64,000 nt of DNA, from contig JASJAW010000018.1 of NCBI GenBank assembly GCA_030066795.1, positions 80,577-144,576 of the forward strand. Direction: 5' to 3'. The notes below the pieces were generated by a model. The model was not told the DNA's origin. It searched no databases and worked only from the letters and a program-made list of their open reading frames with translations. The translations under genes and the position numbers were made by a program. The DNA comes from Dinoroseobacter sp. Lineage in GTDB: Bacteria; Pseudomonadota; Alphaproteobacteria; Rhodobacterales; Rhodobacteraceae. Below, in pieces: positions 44,584 through 53,886 of this stretch (its first letter is position 1; every line of letters begins with the position of its first letter).

Positions 44584-45836
44584 TATTGTCCCCCAAAAGT
44601 AAAGGAATGCGTCCAATCGCGTGACTGACCTGAAACGATCCCGGTCAGGTTTTCAACCCTGTCTCCCGAGCGTATCTGCACAGTAAACGGTGTTTCACCG
44701 CCTCCCGTTCGCGACGCATACAAGTTGACCCTGACGGAGTAAGTACCCGCCAGCGGGTCGGTAAAAAACGTATTCTCGACAGGCTCGGGGGCAGGTGCTC
44801 CGACATTACTGTCAACGTCGAGCTGGCCGTTGCAGGCGAGCCGCTGCTGATGCCAGACTGTCACCCCAGCGGGACAAGTCACATAAAGATCCATGTCGTC
44901 GGTAGTATCCCAGGCAAGCGTGATGGTCAGGTCACCCAGTTCCGCGCCAGCCTGTTCGCGGCGCGCGTCTATATCCGGCAAGGCGGCTGGCAGAGTCTGT
45001 GCAGGAAATGGCGGAATCACCGCCTGTCGCATCGGATCTGGCTGACAGGATCTATCCATGATGCCGATCTCGCGCTCCAATGCCGCGATCTGGTTTTGAA
45101 GCTCGGCTGTTCGGCGCTGTTCTTCGCTAGCCTCTGCCTGACTTGCGCAATGAGAGATGAAAAACGGGGTCCGCAGTCCACATGCTGGAACAAGCAGCCA
45201 CAGGATCGCAGCCAGCAATAGGGCCAAGATCAGCCACCCCAGCCAGAAGAGCCATATCGGCAGGACCCGCGGTTCTTGGCGGGCCACGGCCGTTGGTCTG
45301 GCGGAAGCGCTTCCGGGCTCTGTTTCCGCGCCGGCCGATTTTGGCGTTGGCCGTGTATCCGGCGCTGTGAGCGTGCCCGTGACAGTGGCCTGACGGTCCG
45401 ACACCCATGCCCAATTTACCAGAACGGGTTGCAGGTCGCCGGGCGCTGTCTCAACCGCATAGACCCACTCCGATCCCGGGTAGCTCAAAGCGTTCGAAAG
45501 CGCTTCTCCCAATCGCTGTTCCTCGGCCAGATCCGACGATGCGTAGGTGTTTGCGATCTCTCGAATATCATGGCTCAGCGTCTCTAACCGGCGTTGCACC
45601 GCGGCCTGTTCAGCTTCATCGAGTTGGGAGAACGCGTGGGCCTTCCCTTCGATGGCGGGATACCAATCGAAACGATCCCCGAACTGCGTGGCAACCGGTT
45701 CTGCAAACAGAGCGCTGTGCGCCTCGCTCAGTTGCGTTCGCACGGTGCCAGTGATCAATTCATAGGACCGCTGCGGCGGAGTGCCCAGTGGACTCAATCC
45801 CTCGATGGAACTGTTCGTGCGTAATGCGTCCGCCAT
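44583..45836 (-). CDS. membrane-anchored protein with DUF2135-like periplasmic domain
   Basis: 417 residues in four parts: a cytoplasmic domain (25-150) homologous to that of the protease encoded upstream (shared LFAEP, WY, RL and PVxxNW positions); a membrane helix (191-215); a juxtamembrane CGLRTPFFISHC segment and coiled-coil (220-264); and a beta-rich periplasmic domain (300-417) with DDMDLYVTCPAG and GTYSVRVNLYAS, as in DUF2135 domains. It may fill the srfA position. The ATG at 45836 is used because 45839 is only a TTG. The next gene, srfB, overlaps its stop. Confidence 0.75.
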   Translation of the reverse strand: MADALRTNSSIEGLSPLGTPPQRSYELITGTVRTQLSEAHSALFAEPVATQFGDRFDWYPAIEGKAHAFSQLDEAEQAAVQRRLETLSHDIREIANTYASSDLAEEQRLGEALSNALSYPGSEWVYAVETAPGDLQPVLVNWAWVSDRQATVTGTLTAPDTRPTPKSAGAETEPGSASARPTAVARQEPRVLPIWLFWLGWLILALLLAAILWLLVPACGLRTPFFISHCASQAEASEEQRRTAELQNQIAALEREIGIMDRSCQPDPMRQAVIPPFPAQTLPAALPDIDARREQAGAELGDLTITLAWDTTDDMDLYVTCPAGVTVWHQQRLACNGQLDVDSNVGAPAPEPVENTFFTDPLAGTYSVRVNLYASRTGGGETPFTVQIRSGDRVENLTGIVSGQSRDWTHSFTFGGQ

Positions 45837-45845
45837 CAAGTCGCT

Positions 45846-47750
45846 CTATTCCGACGGGGGTGTCAGCCCCGGCAGAGCTGGGATTTGCAGGCCCTCTTGC
45901 TCGACCGGAGGCGTAGTGGCTTCGGGTGCCGCAACCGCAACCTCGGCCGCCGGGGGGGCGACGGGGCGGGCAACCTGAGGGCGGCAGGGTTGCGAAACCA
46001 CATTTGGCAGCGCCCCAGCGGCCTGGAGAAAATCTAGCAGTTCGGCGCTGGCCAGCGCGAAATTGAGATTGCGCAACGGCCCCTGCACGACAAACGTATT
46101 CACCCCAACTACGCGCCCACACGTATCGATCAGAGGCCCGCCCGAGTTACCAGTCGAAATCGGTGCCGAATGAACGACCACATCGGTTGACCGAGGAGCC
46201 ATGGTTTGTTCGACGCTGACCGACCCATCTGTCACCGCTAGCTCTGGTACCGCGCCCAGATCGCCACGGCGCAATTCCTGAAACTCCGCATCGGTGCGCA
46301 ATAAGTCGCCGGGATAGCCTGCTGCGATCACGGATTGAAGGCGCAGGCTTTCGGTGGGGCGCAAGATGTCGAAGGCGGGCGAGGACGCTCCCGGAACGCG
46401 CAGCAATGCGAAATCACCCCCTGCGCTTTCTAGCGGTCCGAGCGCACTTAGCACCTGCGCAGGGCTTAACTCACCGAGTTGCTTGTTGGTTACAAAAATA
46501 CCGTCCGCACCAGCGTCTTCGATCACGTGGTAATTTGTGACCAGCAAGTCGGGCGCTATGAAGAAGCCCGTGCCAACGCCCAAATCGGACGGCGACGCTG
46601 CAATGACCAGAGCCGTGCGTTCTTCGATAAGCGCCAGAAGGTTGGCCATATCAAGGCCTGCCTCTGTCACTCCCGGTGGTGCTACCCGCTGCGGCTCGGG
46701 TGGCAGGATTGGGGTCGGGGCGGCAGGCCTTATCGCCCCAGCGCGATCGTTAGGGTCTCTCGGGTCGGGAGGTAACAATCCTTCGATCGTGAAACCATCC
46801 GGCATCAGGAGCGTGCCGTCGGCTCTGCATTGTGCTCCGTCGATGGCGTTTCTCAAAGTGGCAAGGCGTTCTTCCAGCGCGATATTAACATCCCTTGCCA
46901 GTGCCGCCGCGGCCTCGTCCGAGATTGCCTGTTCCTTGGTATCCTGAGGGAAGATCCGGGTGCCGGGCAGCAATAGCCAGACCAATACCGCCACTGCGAG
47001 GACCGTCAAAACCGCAAGTGGCACCCACCCGCGGGGTCCTACTCCGCGCTTTGGTTCGTCCCCATTCTTTGTGTCTCCGCCGCCCGAGTTCCTGACGCCG
47101 GCCGCCGCTGCTGTTAAACCCGACGTCGCAGCGGATGGGGACGATACATTCGGTGGACCCTTTTCCGGTTGGGCCTCGACGGATGCGCTCGGTGCCGCGG
47201 CGTCGCCCGCTAACTTGTCGGCAAAGCTGCGGGCCTCGGACGGCCCAAGCGGTGGCGGGGCCGGCATGTCGATAATAGAGCCAAGGGTTTCCGAAAAATG
47301 AGTCGCGCGCGCGCTCCGATCGCGCTCCAAACCCTGTGGCAGCATTCCCCAATTCAGGATGACGGGTTGCCCTGAAACCGATGTGATCGAGTCGGTGTTG
47401 AGTGTGTAAAGCGCCCGCGAGATCAGAGCCCCGTCCACTGGATCATCAAGGTGTTCGATCAGTGGTGACAGGTTAGTGGTCAGGCGGTTCACAACATTTG
47501 CGCGTGCCGCTCCGTCAAGACGATCTATCGGTACCGGCTTGCCATCCGCATCAGCATACCAAGAGACCGAGGCCGCGGCTTGATCATTTCCGCGACTGAT
47601 CAGCGGTTCCGCAAAAAGCGTCTCGGCTCCAGGCGAGAGGCGCGCGAGCGTCTCTGTGAGCAAAGAATACTGGTCTAGAACGAGTTGCCCGTCATGCGAC
47701 AGACAGTTCTCCATATTGAGGGGGGTCTTGGTGAGGAAAAAATCAGCCAT
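45846..47750 (-). CDS. membrane-anchored trypsin-like serine protease
   Basis: 634 residues. The cytoplasmic N-terminal domain (22-140) is homologous to that of the DUF2135-type protein; a Pro/Ala/Ser linker follows, then a membrane helix (243-262), a short coiled-coil, and a periplasmic S1-type protease domain (375-600) with an intact triad: H408 in TNYHVIE, D446 in GGDFALLRV and S536 in STGNSGGPL. No PDZ domain is seen, unlike DegP/DegS. It is likely to cut periplasmic targets under control of a cytoplasmic signal. The first coupled gene of the Srf-type operon, 9 bases before the DUF2135-type gene. Confidence 0.85.
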   Translation of the reverse strand: MADFFLTKTPLNMENCLSHDGQLVLDQYSLLTETLARLSPGAETLFAEPLISRGNDQAAASVSWYADADGKPVPIDRLDGAARANVVNRLTTNLSPLIEHLDDPVDGALISRALYTLNTDSITSVSGQPVILNWGMLPQGLERDRSARATHFSETLGSIIDMPAPPPLGPSEARSFADKLAGDAAAPSASVEAQPEKGPPNVSSPSAATSGLTAAAAGVRNSGGGDTKNGDEPKRGVGPRGWVPLAVLTVLAVAVLVWLLLPGTRIFPQDTKEQAISDEAAAALARDVNIALEERLATLRNAIDGAQCRADGTLLMPDGFTIEGLLPPDPRDPNDRAGAIRPAAPTPILPPEPQRVAPPGVTEAGLDMANLLALIEERTALVIAASPSDLGVGTGFFIAPDLLVTNYHVIEDAGADGIFVTNKQLGELSPAQVLSALGPLESAGGDFALLRVPGASSPAFDILRPTESLRLQSVIAAGYPGDLLRTDAEFQELRRGDLGAVPELAVTDGSVSVEQTMAPRSTDVVVHSAPISTGNSGGPLIDTCGRVVGVNTFVVQGPLRNLNFALASAELLDFLQAAGALPNVVSQPCRPQVARPVAPPAAEVAVAAPEATTPPVEQEGLQIPALPGLTPPSE

Positions 47751-47930
47751 GGTGCGGTCTGAGATTTCGCATATGACCCAAGGTATCGAGACGCATCTGG
47801 TCCCTGCACCGTTTTCTCGCTGCCGCGTGCTGGATGATCACAATTGCTGTCCGGTTTGTTGTTTCGGCGGTTCCGAGGTTAGGAACCGCCTGACGCGCCG
47901 GGCCGATGAAGACACCGCCCCGACCATACA

Positions 47931-49289
47931 CTACTGGGGCAGAGTTGGCAGGGCGGGTATGGCGCCGCCCGCGGGCACCACCGCCGGAAGTCCGGGTGTA
48001 GCGCCAGCTTGAAGCCGTCCGGACTTGAGAGCCGCCCGCATGACTGCGACGCGATCGGCCGATTGCGATGGCAGGAATGCCGGTTCCGCGTTCTGTTCCA
48101 ACGCGCTGAGCGCGGTATCATACCAGATGATTGAGCCCTGAGGATTGGCTGCCAGGCCGAACCCTTCGCGCAGGTGGTGGCCCATGACTTCGCCATAGGG
48201 CATTTGCCCGATAGAGAAGGCCAAAAGAGCGCCCGACAACGCCATGTCTGCATCATCCTGGCGGTAACCGATGCCGAGGCACAGCTGCCCGTAGGCGCCC
48301 GCGTTTGCGGGGTCGCCAAGCCCGATTGACTGACCAATTTCGGTCACCTTGGCGGACACGGCCTGGACTTCGGAGCTCCCAAGCATGTCGCGAGCGGGTG
48401 CTAATGCGTCAGCGATTTGACCACAGGTGCTGAGCAACTGCTCATCACTAACGCGCAGCTGCGCTGCGTAGCTCTGTGCGACCGAAATCGCATAGCCACG
48501 CGCCTCGCAGAACTTCTCGCTTAGCGCCTGGTCGGGATCGCTCATGGATACCGCCTTGATTGTTCCCTGGTTGGTTTGGGTCATCAAGGTTACCAGTTCA
48601 CAGCGTTCCGCCATGCTCTTCTCGATCTCACCCAACGGGTTGAGCGGCGGGATAGCCAGAGGCGGCAGGGACGCCGTGTCAGTGGCAGGCGCTGTCGTTG
48701 TCGGTGGGATCGCGTTGGGGATATTAGTCCCCCCCTGTACGCCCACCGTGCCCGGGTTCCCGTACTGGCCGGGTACCTGCGCGCCCCGCGCAACCTGCGG
48801 GTTCGGATAATTGGTGGCGCCATACTGAGCCGCCCATTGAGGGTCCCGGAACGCTTTCAACAGTCCCTTTGTGCCCTCTTGCGCGACTACCTGCGGATAA
48901 GCCTGACCGCCGCCGCCCCTGTAGCGATTGTGCGACTCCAGAAGCATTCCCCGCTCCTGATCGGTCAGATAGCCCGTCCGCGGATAGCCCATATATTGTT
49001 GATAGTCACTGATGGCACCACGTGATCTTGGGCCCAGTGCCCCGTCCACCGTGCCTACTGGAAACCCAAAATCGTTCAAAGCCGTCTGAACGTCGCGGTT
49101 TTGTTGACGCTGCACTTGTGAGACGCCGCCGCCACCTTGGGTTCCGGACCGAGAACCTTTCTGGTTTTGCGACGCGATCGCCCCAAGGATGCCAAGTCCG
49201 ATGATCGCACCATGGATATCGGCTTTCGCGACCGGTGTCGCGGCCAAAGTCAATGCGCAGGCCGTAGCAACTGCATTCCTAATACGCAT
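47931..49289 (-). CDS. secreted protein with peptidoglycan-binding domain
   Basis: 452 residues: signal peptide ending at AKA, a Gly-rich stretch, a PG_binding_1-type domain at about 66-118 (VQTALNDFGFPVGTVDGALGPRSRGAISDYQ), a Pro/Thr/Gly-rich linker (150-215) and a helical C-terminal domain with three or more cysteines (CELVTLM, EKFCEARGY, STCGQ). It leads the minus-strand Srf-type gene run, 180 bases before the protease gene, and probably anchors the system to the cell wall. Confidence 0.75.
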   Translation of the reverse strand: MRIRNAVATACALTLAATPVAKADIHGAIIGLGILGAIASQNQKGSRSGTQGGGGVSQVQRQQNRDVQTALNDFGFPVGTVDGALGPRSRGAISDYQQYMGYPRTGYLTDQERGMLLESHNRYRGGGGQAYPQVVAQEGTKGLLKAFRDPQWAAQYGATNYPNPQVARGAQVPGQYGNPGTVGVQGGTNIPNAIPPTTTAPATDTASLPPLAIPPLNPLGEIEKSMAERCELVTLMTQTNQGTIKAVSMSDPDQALSEKFCEARGYAISVAQSYAAQLRVSDEQLLSTCGQIADALAPARDMLGSSEVQAVSAKVTEIGQSIGLGDPANAGAYGQLCLGIGYRQDDADMALSGALLAFSIGQMPYGEVMGHHLREGFGLAANPQGSIIWYDTALSALEQNAEPAFLPSQSADRVAVMRAALKSGRLQAGATPGLPAVVPAGGAIPALPTLPQ

Positions 49290-50196
49290 ATCAAACCCCC
49301 AAAAACCAATTGCTATAAGTATTTGGGCAGATTCGGGATTCGTCTAGGTTTTTAATTACAAAAGACGGTTGAGACCTCTGCGGGTATGGTTTTCCTTACC
49401 GCAAATCTGAAGAGCCCGGATCATTAAAATGTTCTAGCGACAATAGTCTGTAGCCGGGCTGCATCGAAGTCCCTTGGGAAACGCACGAAGTGGCAAAGTG
49501 ACTCCGAACGGGCCGTCACCTGCCGCGTCGCGTCTTTTCTTTTGGTACTGAACGCGCTGGGCAAGTTAAAGAAACGGCAAGTGCGCGGTTGGCACTAAAA
49601 TGAGTAGAAAACTCATGTGCTCTGCTCAGACGTTTAGGAGGGGCCACAGAAGCTTCATTTGCATACGAAAGCGTCGGAAAAGGGCCGCAGTTCAGACCTT
49701 GAGCGACGACGGCTAGCTTGGTTCCCGCTTGCACCAGCACAAAATCCTTCGAGTACCGCGTGCTGAGACCTGCTGACAGGACGAGTCCGATACCTTTCGG
49801 AAACGCGCTGGAACTGGATAGGCGACACCATTGTTAGAGATCCCGTCCGGACAGGGGCATGTCGCCTGATGCCGCCCTGCGCAACATGGCCGTCGAGAAA
49901 ACCCAAAGGTAATATGGCCTTCTGCCTGGCCTCGCTGGTTTGCACAACAAACCATTCGGTCGAAAGTCACCAATGGTGGCCAATGGCGATTTCGATCTAC
50001 TACAGCGTTGTGACTCTCAACGGAGCCAACGGCTCATTGGGGGAACACTTGCGGTTACTGAACGTTGCCCTGAGGTTTACGAAAAACTGCGGTAAAGGTT
50101 TTCTTCCGATACGCTGCAGGCGGAAAAAGAACTTCAGAAATCCTTGATACCTGGAAGTTGCGTATCGGATGGATTTCTATGCTCGGTGTAGGCGAT
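49290..50196. other. 0.9 kb without supported genes
   Basis: The part next to 49290 is AT-rich and should carry the promoter of the Srf-type operon (reading leftward, TTATAG lies about 25 bases before the start codon as a possible -10). The remainder, to the glycosyltransferase stop, has only short frames without recognisable motifs. It separates the Srf-type cluster from the polysaccharide cluster and may hold remnants or an unrecognised RNA. Confidence 0.5.
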
Positions 50197-51279
50197 CTAG
50201 TCGCGCAAGGTCGCCCTGTCGAAGACCTTTTCCCATTGGCTAAGAATAGTTTCGGGATCAAAACGTCTGGTATTTCGCTCACGGGCCGAGACTGACAGAC
50301 TCTGTTGCAGGTCAGGGTCATCCAAAAGCTTGACTATGGTTTTCCCAAGTGCCTGAATGTCTTCAGCGGGAACCAAAAGACCGGTCTCGCCATCATCTAT
50401 GATTTCGTTGGGGCCGAACGCGCAGTCAAATGAGATACTGGGCAGCCCTGCGACGGTTGCTTCTGCCAAGGCGTTACCGAAACCTTCGTGGCGCGAAGAG
50501 AAAACGAAAACATCGCCGTGTTCCACCCATGCGCCGTTCTTTTCGGTCACCCCGGGCATGCGAACAGACGCGCCGAGGCTCAATTCCTCAACCAAGGTCT
50601 CCAGCGCGCGCCGTTCCTTTCCTTCGCCGAAGATCGTGAGCGTTGCATCGGGATGCTCAGTTAGGACTGTTTTGAAGGCCTGAAGCAGGAGGTCGAAACC
50701 CTTTTGGCGATCAAGCCGACCGACGGCAATGACCCTTTTTTGCCCTGTATTCTTGTAGTGAAATTGCTCCCAAGGAACGCAAGGCACGTAAACCACGTCG
50801 GCCTTATTGCGCAATGCTGCAGGCATCTCCGCCTTCGCCTGATGTGTGAGCAACACGATGCGGTCTGACAGTCGAAGCGCCACTTGGTTTAGATGGCGCC
50901 AGAGAAAGTTGTTCTTTTGTAGAAGCGGATTGTTCCGCTCTGAGACAACAACAGGAAAAGAACGAAAGGGCTGAGCCAGAACAGTAAGGACGTTAATTTT
51001 CGTGAGGAATGAGATGGCGAGGTCCGGCGCCAGGTGAAGCAGGGACTGGCGTATGAAGAGAAAGCTTCGCAGGATCCGTGGGACGCGTGTTTTCGTGTCC
51101 GCGGGCATGACGTGAAGCGTTACCTGTTCGGGGAATGAAAAATAAGCCCCATCCTTTGGGGTGTTCATGGCCAGAACATGAACGTCGTGCCCGGCGTCCG
51201 AGAGATGGCGGGCCAAGAACGCGATGTTCTTTTCGGCGCCACCGGCTCCAAGGCCGGCTTGAATAAAGACAATTTTCAA
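50197..51279 (-). CDS. family 4 glycosyltransferase
   Basis: 360 residues of the GT-B fold: N-terminal GAGGAEKNIAFLARHL and the C-terminal donor-site segment RHEGFGNALAEATVAGLP, carrying the E-x7-E motif of GT4 enzymes. It transfers an activated sugar in glycan assembly in the cytoplasm. There is no ATG; two TTG codons (51285, 51279) are possible and the second has GGAG at the right distance, so it is preferred. Confidence 0.85.
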   Translation of the reverse strand: MKIVFIQAGLGAGGAEKNIAFLARHLSDAGHDVHVLAMNTPKDGAYFSFPEQVTLHVMPADTKTRVPRILRSFLFIRQSLLHLAPDLAISFLTKINVLTVLAQPFRSFPVVVSERNNPLLQKNNFLWRHLNQVALRLSDRIVLLTHQAKAEMPAALRNKADVVYVPCVPWEQFHYKNTGQKRVIAVGRLDRQKGFDLLLQAFKTVLTEHPDATLTIFGEGKERRALETLVEELSLGASVRMPGVTEKNGAWVEHGDVFVFSSRHEGFGNALAEATVAGLPSISFDCAFGPNEIIDDGETGLLVPAEDIQALGKTIVKLLDDPDLQQSLSVSARERNTRRFDPETILSQWEKVFDRATLRD

Positions 51280-51306
51280 TCCCAAGTCTCCAAGACCACA
51301 TGTCGC

Positions 51307-52119
51307 TCATCTAAGCCCGTCGTCGTAACCCAATTTCGCCATCATCGGTTCGGCGCGACTCCAGAAGAGGTCCAACTCTGACGGGCTGAGCTTATCCTTC
51401 CACTTTCCTCTGGAATCGTAGATGGGCTTGGCGGTTTGCTCGGCGCGTTGTCCCATGGTTTGGCCTTGAATCCAGCCGTAACCGCTGTCTGACCCCGACA
51501 GCATGTCTGGCGCAAAGGTAAGGCCAAGAGCCTCGCAAATGCGCCTAACTTCCGCCTCTGGCTCTGTAACCAGCGCCTCATAGCTGGTCATGATCAAGTT
51601 CTCCAACGAACTGGCGGCAAGGATGGCCGCATTATCATCAATCCACCGCTGCACAGCGAATTCGGGCGTAAATCCGCGGGACAAAAACGAGGCCATAACA
51701 TCACGCCCATCCCGAACGATTGCTATGAACCGGGCCTGGGGCACAACGCGACGAATGCGTGAGAGGCAGTGGACGTGCTTTGGGGTCTTTTCTACGAAGC
51801 CACGATAGCCGAGCTGTAAGCTGATGTTTTGCCAAGACTTCGTTACTTCTTTCGACGAAGCCAAGCCGCGCATTGGGAAAAAGGCTCCGCTTTCGTAACC
51901 GACTAAGAGGAGCTCTCGGGATCTCCCCAGAACGGTCGCAAGTAGCGATGTCCCGCTGTGACCGCAACCAACGACAAATATTGCCTGCGTGTCTTGAGGC
52001 TCCAACGGTCGGATCGCTCTGTCGAAGGGCCACGCATAGATGATTTTTGCCCGCGCTGCGACGCGATCGCGAAGCGTTTGCGTCCCATCTGTGTCAAATA
52101 ATCCGACTTTAAGAGTCAT
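51307..52119 (-). CDS. sulfotransferase
   Basis: 270 residues with the PAPS-binding motifs: the 5'-phosphosulfate loop FVVGCGHSGTSLLATVLG near residue 48 and the 3'-phosphate segment IAIVRDGRDVMASFLSRG near residue 120. It would transfer sulfate from PAPS, probably to a sugar of the polysaccharide made by the surrounding genes. The start is uncertain: the ATG at 52119 lacks a clear ribosome site, and an in-frame TTG lies at 52182. Confidence 0.8.
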   Translation of the reverse strand: MTLKVGLFDTDGTQTLRDRVAARAKIIYAWPFDRAIRPLEPQDTQAIFVVGCGHSGTSLLATVLGRSRELLLVGYESGAFFPMRGLASSKEVTKSWQNISLQLGYRGFVEKTPKHVHCLSRIRRVVPQARFIAIVRDGRDVMASFLSRGFTPEFAVQRWIDDNAAILAASSLENLIMTSYEALVTEPEAEVRRICEALGLTFAPDMLSGSDSGYGWIQGQTMGQRAEQTAKPIYDSRGKWKDKLSPSELDLFWSRAEPMMAKLGYDDGLR

Positions 52120-52182
52120 TGTTCTGAAACGGTAATCTAAACCTAACGGAGCGTTTGTATCTGGCTCCGGACCTTCGAACAA

Positions 52183-52687
52183 CCGCCATGTTTGAAAATG
52201 ATTTGCCTACGGAAGCAGCTTCTCGCGCCCTGCAGACTAGTCAAGCGGCGCCAACATTTTTCTACAAAGAGCCATCTTCGGTTTGGCGCGGCCGCGACGG
52301 TCGTACGGCAATGCCTAATGGCACATATTGGCTGGGGAAGTCGTGCTCAACCCTTGGTGCAGCAGACGGCTGCCGAACAGGGTACGGGCCCGGGCAGTGA
52401 AGAGGGATCTGAGCTTTGGGGAGGCCGTCTCAAGTGAGCCAGTTTGCCTAGATCAAGAGGCCAATAGACTTTGGCTTCTACCCCGAATGGGCCTCTACAC
52501 CGGGTTCGATGATCGCCTCGGTCGTGGCGCCGTCAACCCCGCAAACCTCTCTAACCCCTCGCGAATATTGCGGCGACCTGATGGACCCCCCCGTTTCTTG
52601 TCCGCAAATCGAAGCATGCGCGCGCCAAAGCAGAGCGCGGTAACTATTTCAAAGAAATCCCGGTGTCTTACTCAGCCCCTGGACGAT
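52183..52687. other. 500-base gap inside the minus-strand glycan cluster
   Basis: No supported gene. A plus-strand frame (52328-52942) crosses deep into the aminotransferase gene and has no recognisable domain. The gap breaks an otherwise tightly packed minus-strand run, so a gene may have been lost here, or it may hold a promoter for the sulfotransferase and glycosyltransferase. Confidence 0.4.
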
Positions 52688-53863
52688 TCAACGTTCTGTC
52701 GCGGCCTCGAGGATCGGGAGTGCGACCTGAACAAGCGCACCCATCTCATCCTCGGACCAGGTCGGGTCGACGAGAAAAGCAAGGCTCGTTTCTCCGAGCT
52801 CGCGAGCCACGGGCAATCTGGCTTGCCGTCCGATCTTCCCGGAGAAGACGGACTCAAGATAGATTTCGGGGCAACTTCCAGAGAAAACAGGGAAGCCTGC
52901 AGCTTGGACCTCGGTCATGATCCTGTCGCGGCTCCAGCCTGAAGCGAGCCTCTCTGGCCGCACGTAGGTGTAGAAGCGATACCAGGCATGGGTAAGGTCT
53001 GCGTCAGGCAAGGGTGTGCGGAGGACCGGGCAGTCCCTAAACGCCCGTACGAGGATATCTGCATTGCGCGCCCGATCCGAGTGCCATTCGGGCAGACGCC
53101 GAAGTTGGATTCGGCCAAGAGCGGCAGACATACCGGTCATTCTTAGATTGGTGCCGAGGTGCGCGTGAAGCCAGCGGAACCCCGGAGGGTGTTCGGTAGC
53201 AAAGACCCTGTCATAGTCCTTGCCATGATCTTTATAACTCCAAGCGAACTTCCAAAGCGCCGTGTCGTTGGTGACTAGAAGCCCGCCCTCGCCACCGGTG
53301 GTCAGGATCTTGTCCTGACAGAACGAGAAAGACCCGAAATCGCCAAAGGTACCCACGGGGCGTCCGTCAATCATAGCGCCGTGGGCCTGGGCACAGTCTT
53401 CTACGACCCAGAGTTCGTGGGCCGCGGCAATCTCCATGATCCCTGTCATGTCGCAGGGCCAGCCGCCCAAATGGACGGGAATTATACCCTTGGTTTTCGG
53501 CGTGATACACGCAGCAATCGTCTCTGATGTAAGGTTGCCGCTGTCGGGGTCAATGTCGGCGAAAACAGGTGTCGCGCCGAACAGGAGGACGCAGGATGCC
53601 GAGGCGACGAAGCTGCGTGGAGTAACGATGACTTCGTCACCCGGGGCCAGGCCGAGAGCAGCGAGCGCCGTGTTCAGCGAGACGCTGCCGTTAGCGAATG
53701 CGATGGCATGGGATACATCCAAAGCTGCTGCATACTCTTCCTCAAATGCGCGAACTTCAGACCCGGTCCATGCATTGACCTTGCCGGAACGGAGCAATGC
53801 TGCAACCGCTTCAACCTGAGCGTCGTCGAAATGTGGCCAGCGTTGTTGGGAAGGTGTGGACAT
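52688..53863 (-). CDS. DegT/DnrJ/EryC1/StrS-family sugar aminotransferase
   Basis: 391 residues of the PLP-dependent sugar aminotransferase family. Visible landmarks are FANGSVSLNTALAALGL near residue 60, DCAQAHGA near 160 and the lysine segment SFCQDKILTTGGEGG near 185, whose Lys holds PLP. It aminates a keto-sugar nucleotide, probably at C4 given the nearby formyltransferase. The ATG at 53863 follows CGGAG; the in-frame 53890 start is less likely. Confidence 0.9.
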   Translation of the reverse strand: MSTPSQQRWPHFDDAQVEAVAALLRSGKVNAWTGSEVRAFEEEYAAALDVSHAIAFANGSVSLNTALAALGLAPGDEVIVTPRSFVASASCVLLFGATPVFADIDPDSGNLTSETIAACITPKTKGIIPVHLGGWPCDMTGIMEIAAAHELWVVEDCAQAHGAMIDGRPVGTFGDFGSFSFCQDKILTTGGEGGLLVTNDTALWKFAWSYKDHGKDYDRVFATEHPPGFRWLHAHLGTNLRMTGMSAALGRIQLRRLPEWHSDRARNADILVRAFRDCPVLRTPLPDADLTHAWYRFYTYVRPERLASGWSRDRIMTEVQAAGFPVFSGSCPEIYLESVFSGKIGRQARLPVARELGETSLAFLVDPTWSEDEMGALVQVALPILEAATER

Positions 53864-53886
53864 CGGTACTCCGTAAAATGGCAAAA

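Noticed and set aside
47743..47931. 62-residue minus-strand frame between the PG-binding and protease genes
   Set aside because: No clear ribosome site, no motif, and it fills a gap that reads as leader sequence.
52328..52942. 204-residue plus-strand frame
   Set aside because: It overlaps 250 bases of the aminotransferase gene on the other strand and has no recognisable domain.
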